DNA of 64,000 nt, taken from assembly GCF_021735925.1 (NCBI RefSeq), contig NZ_WMEA01000004.1:310001-374000 (forward strand), in the 5' to 3' direction. The notes beneath the pieces were generated by a model, which was not told where the DNA came from, ran no database searches, and worked only from the letters and a program-made list of their open reading frames with translations. The position numbers and the translations under genes were made by a program. The stretch comes from Loktanella sp. M215. Its GTDB lineage: Bacteria; Pseudomonadota; Alphaproteobacteria; Rhodobacterales; Rhodobacteraceae. This document shows, in pieces, positions 19,763 through 27,984 of this stretch. The stretch's first letter is position 1, and each line of letters starts with the position of its first letter.

Positions 19763-20227
19763 ATGACTGTCCGCAACCAGACCGAAGTCAGAGAAGAGTT
19801 CATCGAACGCATCGGGCTGATTTCCCAGAACGATGGCCTGCCGCGCATTGCAGGACGTGTCCTGGGAATGTTCATGTTCGACGGTGGCGTCAGATCATTC
19901 GGTGAGATCACCGAAAAGCTTCAGGTCAGCAAGGCCAGCGTCAGCTCCGCGACCCGCATTCTTGAGGACCGGTCCCTGATCAAGCGCGTCGGACGTCCGG
20001 GGCAGCGGCAGGATTATTTCCAGCTCGTCGATAATCCGTTCCCCGAAATGCTCGAAAACATCGCCGCAGGCTTGAAGAAGTCGAAGGCGGAGGTCGACGA
20101 AAGCTTTGCGCAGATCGATCCGGAAAATGAAGGCGCGATCGCCCGTGTGGGCCACTACGTCAAATTCTACGAAACCCTTATCGCCATGGCGGAGACGGCG
20201 GCTGCAAGTCTCGCGCAGCAAAAATAA
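19763..20227 (+). CDS. GbsR/MarR-family transcriptional regulator 2
   Basis: A 154-residue winged-helix protein of the same family as the one at 17795-18241: REEFIERIGLISQNDGLPRI, AGRVLGMFMFDGG, HTH about 47-75 (GEITEKLQVSKASVSSATRI), wing RVGRPGQRQDYFQL. The two share the lead-in R-x-x-FIE-x-IGL and the LG-x-x-x-FDG box, so they look like an old duplication on either side of the outer-membrane gene. It probably shares control of the pump or the next envelope module. Its own upstream region holds the dyad TTGTTgaAACAA. Confidence 0.8.
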   Translation: MTVRNQTEVREEFIERIGLISQNDGLPRIAGRVLGMFMFDGGVRSFGEITEKLQVSKASVSSATRILEDRSLIKRVGRPGQRQDYFQLVDNPFPEMLENIAAGLKKSKAEVDESFAQIDPENEGAIARVGHYVKFYETLIAMAETAAASLAQQK

Positions 20228-20352
20228 CTTCTTGCACGTGGCCGCAGACAGCGGGATCCACGCGATCACTTAGATTCGCCAAACGCTATGATGTTTCGCA
20301 AAGAAAATCGAAAGACATAGTCCGAAAACGACGATAGCCTGATCGAGAACTA

Positions 20353-20916
20353 TTAACGTCCGAGTTGGCGGGCAATATCCTCGGCCAGTTGCGCCACGGC
20401 CAGTCCCTGCGCCGCCACGGCACCCGGAACATCCCGTGTCGCCATCGGCACTGTTAAAGAGAAACTGCGAGTCTGATCCGAGTACTCAATGCCGTCGCCG
20501 CCAATAAAATATTGCCCCGCAAGACGGAAGTTGCCGGTGACGGCACTGCCCAGCATGTCCGACACGCGCACGTCGACCGCCACATCAGGTAGGCCAGCGA
20601 ACGGCCACGGGTCCGGCCCTGCATTGACGGCAAGAATGTCGCCGACACCCTGCGTCAGGGCCAGGGTCACGCTGCGCGCGGGATCGTCGGCAGACAGCAA
20701 TTTGCCGTCGGAGGTGATAACGCCGGGGGCGGTTTCCAGCGCGATTTCCTCGGTCGCAGCATTGGTCGGCAGTGACACCGTGCGGATCATTACCGATCCC
20801 ACGCTGGCTCGCAAGGATGCGGTCGGCGCCACGCTGGGCATGTTCAGCCGGGTCACGGTGCTGCCGCAGGCCGCAATCAGGGCAAAGGCAGAAAGTGTCA
20901 GGATCGGTTTCAGCAT
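20353..20916 (-). CDS. pqiC: PqiC-type ABC transport auxiliary lipoprotein
   Basis: Outer-membrane lipoprotein of the PqiABC intermembrane lipid-transport module. The 187 residues begin with a lipoprotein signal (LSAFALIAACGS, lipobox IAAC). The single domain resembles the ABC_trans_aux family, with VGSVMIRTVSLP near the start and the late GDGIEYSDQTRSFSLTVPM. The gene starts one base after the pqiB stop, so the two are coupled. In Escherichia coli the equivalent protein binds the PqiB tube at the outer membrane. Confidence 0.82.
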   Translation of the reverse strand: MLKPILTLSAFALIAACGSTVTRLNMPSVAPTASLRASVGSVMIRTVSLPTNAATEEIALETAPGVITSDGKLLSADDPARSVTLALTQGVGDILAVNAGPDPWPFAGLPDVAVDVRVSDMLGSAVTGNFRLAGQYFIGGDGIEYSDQTRSFSLTVPMATRDVPGAVAAQGLAVAQLAEDIARQLGR

Positions 20917-20917
20917 G

Positions 20918-23362
20918 TTATCGTCCCGTGATCAGTGAAGATGGATTGCGCTGGATTGCGCGCGCAAGGGATGACACCGCATCCGCCGCTGCTTGGATGT
21001 CGCGCAGGGTGGACAGGGTTTCGGCGTTGAACCGCGACCGGTCGCCGTAGGATGACAAGACCTCGCCGGTCGAAGTAACGAGAAGGCCGGTCTGGCGCGA
21101 CAGTTCTGGGAGACTGTTTGCCGCTTCCTCGATCGCGCGGGCCGCATTGTTGGCCGACAGAAGGGCCGCGTTAACGTTTTCCACTGCGCCGCCTTCGCGG
21201 ATGTCGTTGAGGAACAGTTGCACTTCGTCCAGGGCCGACGACAGGGACGCGGGCAGGGCGCGGGCCTGCGGCGTGTTCACCAGCGCGTCGATGCTGATCA
21301 GGGTCTGTTCGGCGGCGACCGACAGGCCCTGCAGGTCCATCTGCGATGCGTTGGCCGACAGCGTGTTCAGCTGGTCGGTAATGGCAGGCAGCTGAGCCGA
21401 CGCCGTATCGAGGTTTTCTGCAGCCGAGGCCGCAGCCGCGATCGCAGTAGTCAGCTGGCCGGTGACGTTTTCCGCGGTCAAGTCCGTCAGGATCTGGTTC
21501 GCGCTGGTTGCCACGTTGCGTAATTCGCCTGGTAAGGACTGCACGTCGCCACTGGCGATCAGGTTGCGGGCCTCGGCCAGCAACTGGTTCAGGAACACTG
21601 GCACTTCTGCGATGTCGGAATTGCTGGCGACACCTTCGATGGCGTCGAGCGCCTCCGTCGCCTGACTCAGCAGCGCCTCGACCTGAAGGGCGTTGACCTT
21701 TTCCAGCAGTGCCTGTGCCTGCGCCGTGATTTCGGGCAGGTTCTGGGTGCCGGTTTCGACGTTGCGCGCTGTGCGCGTGATGCTGCCCACCAGGTCGGCG
21801 TTGCCGATCTGGTCGATGACGCCGTTGACCTGGGTTAGGATGGTCTGCGCCTGCGCGACCACATCTGCCACCTGATCCGGAATGCCCTGCATCGCGTCGC
21901 CGCCGACCAGCCCACGCGCGTCCGACAGCAAGCCAGCGACCTGTTCCGGCACCTGCATCACGCCATCGGACCGGACCAGCGCATTGGCACTGTCCATCAG
22001 GTCGATGGCAGAGGTCATCAGATCCTCGATCGGCAGGTTGTTGATCCGGTTCAGCACGCCCTGCGCCTGATCGGCGACGTCGGTGATGTTGGACACCGTC
22101 GTCGGGATCGTCGGAAAGGGTTGCTGGGTCACGTCCAGCGTGGCGGGGGCAACATCCGCGACCTCTACCAGCTCAACGATCAGCGATCCGGACAGAATAT
22201 TGCCCGTCACCAGGCGCGCTCGCAGGCCCTGATCCACGAAATCCGCAAGCAGAGCCAGCGCATCCTCTGGCGTGGCATCCTCTCCTAGCCCCAACCGGCC
22301 GGGTTCGATGGCCAGCACGGTGCGTAGTTCGACCTTGGCCTCCGTCGCATCCTCGACCACGACGGCACCCAGATCCGCGACCTGACCGACCCGCAGGCCC
22401 TGGAACCGGACCTCTGATCCGACAGTCAGGCCATTGACCGATCCGTCGAACATCACGGCCACGTTCAGCTTGGGCCGGCCTGCGTCATTGAACAGACTGC
22501 TGCGGGCGGTCTCCTCGTCGGTGAACAGATCGAAGATCTGACCATCCTTCACCGGATCGCCCCCCGATACCACGGTATCGAACGCGATGCCGCCTTCTAG
22601 CAGCGACGCCAACGACCCCACATTCAGCGCCAGACCGCCGGACCCCAAGGACACGCTGAAACCTGCCGTGTCCCAAAACCGGGTACTGGTCGTAATGATC
22701 TTGTCATAGGGGGCATTGATGAAGGCGCTGACCTCGACCGTTAAACCGTCGTCTTGCAGGATGGGCGCGCCAAGCACACCAACTTCGATACCCTGATGCA
22801 GCACCGGCGCACCTGCCGACAGCGCGCTGCCGTCGTTCGTGCGCAGCACAATTTTCGTGCCCGCCTGCCCGGCAGACGCAAGCGGCGCTTTCTCCAGCCC
22901 GGTAAAGCTTTCCTGGGCCACATCGGCCTGTATATTCCAATCGCCGGCGATGTAGACGCCCGACAGAACGGTATCGAGCCCGCTGACACCCCGCAGCCCG
23001 ACCTCAGGCCGGACGACCCAAAAATTGGCGTCTGCATCCAGATAGGGTGCGATGTTTTGGTCGACGCGAGCGTAAACAAGGACTTCTTTTAGACCGGGCG
23101 CAAACTCGACCCGCTCTACGGTGCCGACTTCGACATCACGATATTTGATCTTCGTTTCACCTGCAGTGATGCCGCTGGCGTTAGCGAAGGTGATCTCGAT
23201 TTCAACGCCGCGGTTGGCAAAGGATTGCCACGCGACCGTCACCGACACGATCAGCGCGAGGATCGGCACGATCCAGACGAAGGACAGCCGCCGCCAGATG
23301 CTGGGCTTGGCCTGACGCACGTCGAGGTCGGCGGGGCTGGTTTGAGAATTCTCATCAGTCAT
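20918..23362 (-). CDS. pqiB: PqiB-type MCE protein with a long C-terminal helical extension
   Basis: Inner-membrane-anchored MCE protein that forms a periplasmic lipid tunnel. After a cytoplasmic lead and one membrane helix (about 27-47, FVWIVPILALIVSVTVAW) come three MCE domains (about 50-140, 165-230, 290-390; for example SGITAGETKIKYRDVEVGTVERV). The C-terminal region runs from about 415 to the end. It is nearly all helix, with Pro-marked breaks (VPEQVAGLL, IPDQVADVV, LPEITAQAQALL, LPGELRNVA, LPAITDQLN, LPASLSSAL). At 814 residues it is far longer than the roughly 546-residue E. coli protein, suggesting a longer needle. It overlaps pqiA-2 by 4 bases. Confidence 0.85.
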   Translation of the reverse strand: MTDENSQTSPADLDVRQAKPSIWRRLSFVWIVPILALIVSVTVAWQSFANRGVEIEITFANASGITAGETKIKYRDVEVGTVERVEFAPGLKEVLVYARVDQNIAPYLDADANFWVVRPEVGLRGVSGLDTVLSGVYIAGDWNIQADVAQESFTGLEKAPLASAGQAGTKIVLRTNDGSALSAGAPVLHQGIEVGVLGAPILQDDGLTVEVSAFINAPYDKIITTSTRFWDTAGFSVSLGSGGLALNVGSLASLLEGGIAFDTVVSGGDPVKDGQIFDLFTDEETARSSLFNDAGRPKLNVAVMFDGSVNGLTVGSEVRFQGLRVGQVADLGAVVVEDATEAKVELRTVLAIEPGRLGLGEDATPEDALALLADFVDQGLRARLVTGNILSGSLIVELVEVADVAPATLDVTQQPFPTIPTTVSNITDVADQAQGVLNRINNLPIEDLMTSAIDLMDSANALVRSDGVMQVPEQVAGLLSDARGLVGGDAMQGIPDQVADVVAQAQTILTQVNGVIDQIGNADLVGSITRTARNVETGTQNLPEITAQAQALLEKVNALQVEALLSQATEALDAIEGVASNSDIAEVPVFLNQLLAEARNLIASGDVQSLPGELRNVATSANQILTDLTAENVTGQLTTAIAAAASAAENLDTASAQLPAITDQLNTLSANASQMDLQGLSVAAEQTLISIDALVNTPQARALPASLSSALDEVQLFLNDIREGGAVENVNAALLSANNAARAIEEAANSLPELSRQTGLLVTSTGEVLSSYGDRSRFNAETLSTLRDIQAAADAVSSLARAIQRNPSSLITGR

Positions 23363-23994
23363 GAAACAGTCCTGTCTGCATCCCAGATCAACCGGGGATC
23401 AAAGGCCAGTGCGGACAGCATGGTGAATACTACCGACAAAGCGAAACTGAGCGCTGCGACGCCCGGATTGATGGTCGCCACTCCGCCCAACTGTACGAGG
23501 GCAGAAAGGATCGCAACGACGAACACGTCAATCATCGACCAGCGGCCGATGAATTCGACCACATCATATAGTTTGTGGCGCTGATGCATCTTCAAGATCT
23601 GCTGTCGTTGCACGCTGATTGCGAGATAGGCGATGGCAAAGAACTTGCCGACCGGGATCATGATCGACGCAACGAACACGATCGCCGCGATGCCATAGTT
23701 GTGGTGTTCAACTAGTTGCACAGCACCGCCGATGATCGTGCTTTCTGAATGCTCGACCAGCGTGCTGGTGATAAGCATCGGATAGATGTTGGCGGGAATG
23801 AACGCGATGATGCCCGCAATCAGCCAGGCCCAAACCTTTTGCAGGCTTTGGGTATCGCGGCTTTCCAGCGGGCCGTGGCAGCGCTTGCAGCGCACGGCAC
23901 CGCCTGCGTGGACCTGCCCGCAGCGGGTGCAGGCGATCAGCCCGGCTTCGCGCGCCGTGATCAGGCCTTGAAGCCCGTGTCCAGTGCTTTCCAA
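23359..23994 (-). CDS. pqiA: PqiA-like membrane protein, second half (PqiA-2)
   Basis: Integral membrane partner of PqiB. The 211-residue protein starts with a zinc-ribbon-like pair (CTRCGQVH and CKRCHGPL), then four membrane segments of a PqiA domain (WLIAGIIAFIPANIYPMLI, and later VVEFIGRWSMIDVFVVAIL). The frame begins at a TTG (23994) that overlaps the end of the first half by 34 bases. In E. coli both halves are in one chain; here two overlapping genes encode them. Confidence 0.8.
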   Translation of the reverse strand: MESTGHGLQGLITAREAGLIACTRCGQVHAGGAVRCKRCHGPLESRDTQSLQKVWAWLIAGIIAFIPANIYPMLITSTLVEHSESTIIGGAVQLVEHHNYGIAAIVFVASIMIPVGKFFAIAYLAISVQRQQILKMHQRHKLYDVVEFIGRWSMIDVFVVAILSALVQLGGVATINPGVAALSFALSVVFTMLSALAFDPRLIWDADRTVS

Positions 23995-24602
23995 ATTGCA
24001 TACCTGTTCATGATTTGATCGTTGAAGACAGTCAGGATGACCAGCCCGACAAAGGCCCAGAAGGCGGGTCCGACCGTGACCGTTGCCAGCCCCGCGACCT
24101 TGACCAGCGCCACGGTCACACCGACTATGAAAATCTCGGCCATGGACCAGGGTCTCAACTGTTCGGTCAGGGCGAAGGCGACCCGCGCGCTGCGGTGCGG
24201 TTTGGCCCCGCGCACCAGCGGCCCGATGGCATGGATCAGCGCCAGCAGCCGCACCAGTGGCAGCACCACGATGAACAGCGCCACGGCAATCGCAAGCGGA
24301 ATGCCCTTGCCGGAACTGAACACCATGATCGCGTGGATCACGCTTGTCGCGTTGTGCTGGCCCGAGACGTCAAGGTCGAGGAACGGAAAGCTGATCGCCG
24401 CGAACATCAGCACCACGGCCGCACTGGACAGACTGACTAACCGCACGATCGCGCGGGGTTCGGACGTCATCAGCAGCACGCCGCAGCGCCGGCAGTAGGC
24501 CCGCGCGCCATCCGACAGGTCCTGTTCGACATGCAGCGTGTCGCAGTGCGGGCACGCGATCAGGTCGTCCAGAGGGGATAAGACGGCAGTGTCGGTCATC
24601 AT
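23961..24602 (-). CDS. pqiA: PqiA-like membrane protein, first half (PqiA-1)
   Basis: This 213-residue protein (ATG 24602; an in-frame TTG lies at 24611) has its own zinc-ribbon cysteines (CPHCDTLH and CRRCGVLL, residues about 16-42). These are followed by a PqiA domain with about four membrane helices, including the family segment QLRPWSMAEIFIVGVTVALVK. It is the first gene of the pqiA1-pqiA2-pqiB-pqiC operon. The module moves phospholipids between membranes in the bacteria where it has been studied. Confidence 0.8.
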   Translation of the reverse strand: MMTDTAVLSPLDDLIACPHCDTLHVEQDLSDGARAYCRRCGVLLMTSEPRAIVRLVSLSSAAVVLMFAAISFPFLDLDVSGQHNATSVIHAIMVFSSGKGIPLAIAVALFIVVLPLVRLLALIHAIGPLVRGAKPHRSARVAFALTEQLRPWSMAEIFIVGVTVALVKVAGLATVTVGPAFWAFVGLVILTVFNDQIMNRYAIWKALDTGFKA

Positions 24603-24697
24603 TTGGTCCAACCCGCGGTGAGATAAATTTACGTAAATACAACCGACACCGCTTAACAGCGACTAGAACTACCAGTGCATTTTGCGCCGCGTCTTGA

Positions 24698-24916
24698 TTA
24701 CCGCCCACGACGCAACAGCCCCTCGGCCTCTACAGACTCTAAAAGCTTTTCCAATGCCATCGCAATCGAAGCGTAGGACGGGTGCCAGTGCAGATGAGCC
24801 ATGCGGCGATAGAATCTGAGGCGCTGTCGAAGACTGAAAAGCGGATATGCAGCGCTTGTGCCGTATGCAAAGTGCAGTCTGAAGTGATCCTTGGTTGCGA
24901 CAGCTCGGACGATCAT
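24698..24916 (-). CDS. Small basic protein with DHF-LHF motif, copy 2
   Basis: A 72-residue protein with the same domain as the C-terminal part of 12795-13124: KDHFRLHFAYG, AYPLFSLRQRLRFYRRMA, HPSYASIAMALEK. It lacks the membrane segment of copy 1 and adds the tail LLESVEAEGLLRRGR. The ATG at 24916 has AGGAGA six bases upstream, which supports translation. It sits 95 bases upstream of pqiA-1 on the same strand. No function is known to me; the basic surface (six Arg within SLRQRLRFYRR and its flanks) would suit nucleic-acid or membrane binding. Confidence 0.65.
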   Translation of the reverse strand: MIVRAVATKDHFRLHFAYGTSAAYPLFSLRQRLRFYRRMAHLHWHPSYASIAMALEKLLESVEAEGLLRRGR

Positions 24917-24981
24917 CACATGTCTCCTACCTGCTTGGTGTTGAGTCTTTCACGCGGTATTGCGCCGTTAACTTAATCGCA

Positions 24982-25178
24982 TCAGTTATCGTCAGATCCG
25001 GACAGCCCGCGGGTGACCATCTTTCCAGCACCGATTGTGCCATTCACGGCCGTCTTGGTCACAAAGCTGGTCGTGTCCACGACGCCGTTGTCGACACCTC
25101 CTGTCGAACAGCCAGCAATCGCCAGCAGGATGCAGGGGGAACGGCCGCACTGCTGCTACGGAAATTGAAATTGGTCAT
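24982..25178 (-). pseudogene. Small lipoprotein gene interrupted by an apparent 1-base frameshift
   Basis: The ATG at 25178 has GGAG ten bases upstream and starts MTNFNFRSSSAAVPP. At the run of five C bases near 25137 the reading must shift by one base. In the other frame it continues as a lipobox (ILLAIAGC), then GGVDNGVVDTTSFVTKTAVN and KMVTRGLSGSDDN, to a TGA at 24982. With one extra base the product would be about 65 residues, a small anchored lipoprotein. It may be a sequencing error, a recent mutation or a frameshift site. It is too short to judge further. Confidence 0.5.
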
Positions 25179-25254
25179 GGCTTTAAATTCTCCGTGGAGA
25201 TGGCGTGATCGTGTCACGCGGAATTGCTTTGATGACGTTGAACGAAAGGCGCGC

Positions 25255-25707
25255 TTAATGCGTCGTTTGGACTGGCGCCTTGACGTCGGCGTCAAGGCCG
25301 CGGCTCGAAATCATGCCAAGTTTTGCACTGGCCCTTAGCGTCGTATCGTACCCAGCTTCTGCTGCGGCAGCGTGACGCGACGGATCGAGGTCATACGGCA
25401 GGAAAACCAGATCGTCAGGCTCCGGATTGGTCATATCCTGCACATGGAAGGCCAGGCCTTCACGTTCCATCCGGTCCAGAAAGACCAAGACAAGCGTTCC
25501 GTGCATCCACGACAAAGTCGGCAGCTTCATCAGGCGATCATAAACCATTTCAGCGACAGCAGCGTGTCCCGCCACAAGCAGCGTTGGCCCAGCAAATGCA
25601 CCGCATATCTCAAACCCCAGGGGTTCGCCATGTTTGGAGTCGGTGATTACTTCGACGAGCGCCGCATCAGACCTTGCAGGCCCGTTGTACAATTTTGCTG
25701 CCATCAT
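25255..25707 (-). CDS. Hypothetical protein
   Basis: I do not recognise this 150-residue protein. The start at 25707 is chosen because GGAG lies ten bases upstream and the product then begins MMAAKLYNGPARSDAALVEV; an in-frame ATG at 25884 would add 59 residues of unlikely composition. Visible features are a hydrophobic beta/alpha core (GFEICGAFAGPTLLVAGHAA, TLVLVFLDRM) and a soluble, acidic-then-basic C-terminal part (PEPDDLVFLPYDLDP). There is no signal peptide. It follows the LysR gene by 173 bases on the same strand. Confidence 0.55.
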   Translation of the reverse strand: MMAAKLYNGPARSDAALVEVITDSKHGEPLGFEICGAFAGPTLLVAGHAAVAEMVYDRLMKLPTLSWMHGTLVLVFLDRMEREGLAFHVQDMTNPEPDDLVFLPYDLDPSRHAAAAEAGYDTTLRASAKLGMISSRGLDADVKAPVQTTH

Positions 25708-25880
25708 GTTGCGTCTCCTGCACGTATTTCTCAAGAGGGAAGGATTGCGCCTCCCCTCCCGTCCCACCTGTCCTGAATACCGAGGGCGATACTCGTTGAA
25801 CGGCGGGAACTCCAAAAGGCATAGCTGTGGACGGGTACATGAGTAAAATTCAAAATAATCGGGTATGAGGCGAGTATCGC

Positions 25881-26822
25881 TCACTTAACGTCCGGATGGG
25901 ATTGTGCGCCCAAAACATCGACTTCGTGGTCTTCACTGATGTCGGCCAGCTGTGCCAAGACTGCATCACCGTCAGCTTCCGCCTTGCCGCTTACGATCGT
26001 CAACGCCGCTCGTAGACCCTCTGCCAGTTCGGTGTCCAGATCGTCGCGCCAGACGGCCCAGACGGGGTAGGGGAAGCGGGGGGCGTCCGGCACCAGATGA
26101 AGCTGTCCATCATCCAGGTATTTCTTGATGTATCGTGCTGGCAGGTAGGCCGCGGACTGTCGGTTGACAACAAAGTCAGCTGCCATCGCGCCGAGGGCCA
26201 GGCTCAATCCGGAATTGGCAAGCTCGGGGAGCTCCAGGGCATGTGCCGTGACAAATTCAGGGCCCCAGTCGACAAAAACGTAACGCCCTTGCATATCCAT
26301 GGTTGGGTCCGCCCAAGATGCGACGAGAACCAGTTCTTCCTCAATGATTTCCTCTGCTACAAGGCCCGGTCGGAGATTGGGCATGTACATCAGGCCGATA
26401 TGCATCACGCCTTCGACCAGAAACCGGGTCAGACGATCCGGCATGCCCATCTCTGCGCGGATGTTCAAATCCGGCATATCCCGACGCAGTTGATCGATCA
26501 GCCGAAATCCGAGCCGTGGCCAAAGCGAGTATTGCGCACCGATCGACAGGCTGCGCTTGAAACCTTCGGGAACCGCAACTTGCTGCCTTGCCTCCTCCCA
26601 TACACGGATCATGGACATGGCATAGCGCTCGAACTCGCGTCCGGCAGCCGTGAGCTCCGCGCCGGCCTTCGAGCGTGTGAACAGCGGCTTGCCCAACGTA
26701 TCCTCTAAACGTTGGATCCGCAGAGATACGGCAGACTGAGTGACAAACAACCGGTCCGACGCTGCAACAAATGACCCCGTCGCACCAACTTCAAGAAAAG
26801 TTTTGAGAAGAGTGATGTCCAT
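25881..26822 (-). CDS. LysR-family transcriptional regulator
   Basis: A 313-residue LysR protein starting MDITLLKTFLEVGATGSFVA at 26822. The winged HTH fills residues 1-60 (AASDRLFVTQSAVSLRIQRLEDTLGKPLFTR), a linker helix follows to about 85, then an effector-binding domain. The same frame is open for another 213 codons upstream, but that stretch is antisense to the tetR gene and is not LysR-like. The start lacks a strong ribosome-binding site. The target is unknown; the nearest gene on the other strand is 500 bases away. Confidence 0.85.
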   Translation of the reverse strand: MDITLLKTFLEVGATGSFVAASDRLFVTQSAVSLRIQRLEDTLGKPLFTRSKAGAELTAAGREFERYAMSMIRVWEEARQQVAVPEGFKRSLSIGAQYSLWPRLGFRLIDQLRRDMPDLNIRAEMGMPDRLTRFLVEGVMHIGLMYMPNLRPGLVAEEIIEEELVLVASWADPTMDMQGRYVFVDWGPEFVTAHALELPELANSGLSLALGAMAADFVVNRQSAAYLPARYIKKYLDDGQLHLVPDAPRFPYPVWAVWRDDLDTELAEGLRAALTIVSGKAEADGDAVLAQLADISEDHEVDVLGAQSHPDVK

Positions 26823-27295
26823 AAAGACGATTGATAACCGTCCGCAGCGCCGGTGAACAGGGATGCTGGAACAACAGTCAAATACTATCGTTTGCTGGCT
26901 TGTCACCAGGGTACCAAGCCGCCTTTGCGAATTTTGATATTTCCGCTCAGAACCGTTGTATAAGGATCGATGTCCAATACGTCTTGGGAGGGACGTAGCG
27001 GATGCGCTCGGCGGTGCTCTTTGTTTCTGATGTAATGAATGAGCGCCGCCGATGTATCCAAGAGAATCGCGTTCAATACTGCAAGTCTGTTCCGAAAACA
27101 GTCCTTTTTCGCAGGTAGAAAACTGAGAGCGTACCTGCATCACACTATGAGGTAAGGTCTGCTGTACAAGCCGTTTTTCCTTTCTCCGCGATAATTGAAT
27201 AGTCCGCTTCCGGCCAAAGCCTGATATCAAGTTTAAAATGCGCAAGCGACGGCTTTTGGCGTCGCCGCAGCACGCCATTTTCGAAACGATTGACA
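26823..27295. other. Intergenic region between lysR and tetR
   Basis: About 470 bases without a convincing gene separate the divergent lysR and tetR genes. I see no hairpin with a T-run and no RNA-gene-like structure. It presumably holds the lysR promoter. The long frame crossing it on the minus strand is an extension of the LysR reading frame and looks non-coding. Confidence 0.4.
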
Positions 27296-27317
27296 ACATA
27301 CCAACCGTATGGTATGT
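27296..27317. promoter_or_regulatory. Operator dyad at the tetR promoter
   Basis: ACATACCA and TGGTATGT form perfect 8-base arms around a 6-base centre. The dyad overlaps a promoter-like TTGACA (27290-27295) and TATGTG (27313-27318) with 17-base spacing. The ATG of the TetR gene is at 27325, only about 7 bases past the -10 box, so the mRNA is probably leaderless or nearly so. TetR proteins commonly bind such dyads over their own promoter. Confidence 0.65.
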
Positions 27318-27324
27318 GTCACCT

Positions 27325-27984
27325 ATGCCAAGACCAACCAAACAATCCCCCGAGCGCGGCGATGCGCGCACACGCCTTCTGGAAGCCGCGCGCGACGTGA
27401 TCCGCAGCAAGGGGTTCGCCGCAACCTCAGTCGATGATCTCTGCCGATCTGCCGGCGTCACGAAGGGTGCGTTCTTCCATCACTTCAAGACGAAGGACGC
27501 GCTTGGCGTGGCAGCAGCTAATTTCTGGGCCGAGACAACCAGCGCACTCTTCGCCAGCGCGCCTTACCATGAGCATGACGATCCGCTCGACCGGGTTCTG
27601 GCCTATCTCGATTTCCGCAAAGCGATCATCGGCGGCGAGACATTCGAATACACCTGTCTCGTCGGCACTATGACGCAGGAGGTGCATGAAAGCGCGCCTG
27701 CGATCCGGGAGGCCTGCGCAGCCAGCATCTTCGGCCATGCCGCCACGCTTGAGGCTGACATAGAGGCGGCGCGCAAACAGCGTGACATTGACGCTGACTG
27801 GACTGCCGAAAGCCTTGCCCTCCATACGCAGGCTGTCCTTCAGGGTGGGTTCATCCTCGCCAAGGCCACTGGAGATCCAGACTTCGCCCGTGAAAGCGTT
27901 GATCACCTTATCCGCTATGTGCGCGGCCTGTTCGGGGTGCGACAAAATCAAACTGAAACCAACCACAAGGAGAAATCATTATGA
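27325..27984 (+). CDS. TetR-family transcriptional regulator
   Basis: Local repressor of the four-gene operon that follows. Start at 27325 gives MPRPTKQSPERGDARTRLLE, a typical TetR beginning; an upstream in-frame ATG at 27238 would run through the operator. The HTH is residues about 10-60 (VIRSKGFAATSVDDLCRSAGVTKGAFFHHFKTK), followed by a C-terminal ligand domain; 219 residues in all. The stop overlaps the SRPBCC gene start (ATGA), so the regulator is the first gene of its own operon. The inducer is unknown. Confidence 0.88.
   Translation: MPRPTKQSPERGDARTRLLEAARDVIRSKGFAATSVDDLCRSAGVTKGAFFHHFKTKDALGVAAANFWAETTSALFASAPYHEHDDPLDRVLAYLDFRKAIIGGETFEYTCLVGTMTQEVHESAPAIREACAASIFGHAATLEADIEAARKQRDIDADWTAESLALHTQAVLQGGFILAKATGDPDFARESVDHLIRYVRGLFGVRQNQTETNHKEKSL

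Noticed and set aside
26823..27461. N-terminal extension of the LysR reading frame
   Set aside because: LysR homology starts at MDITLLKTF; the extension is antisense to tetR and its operator.
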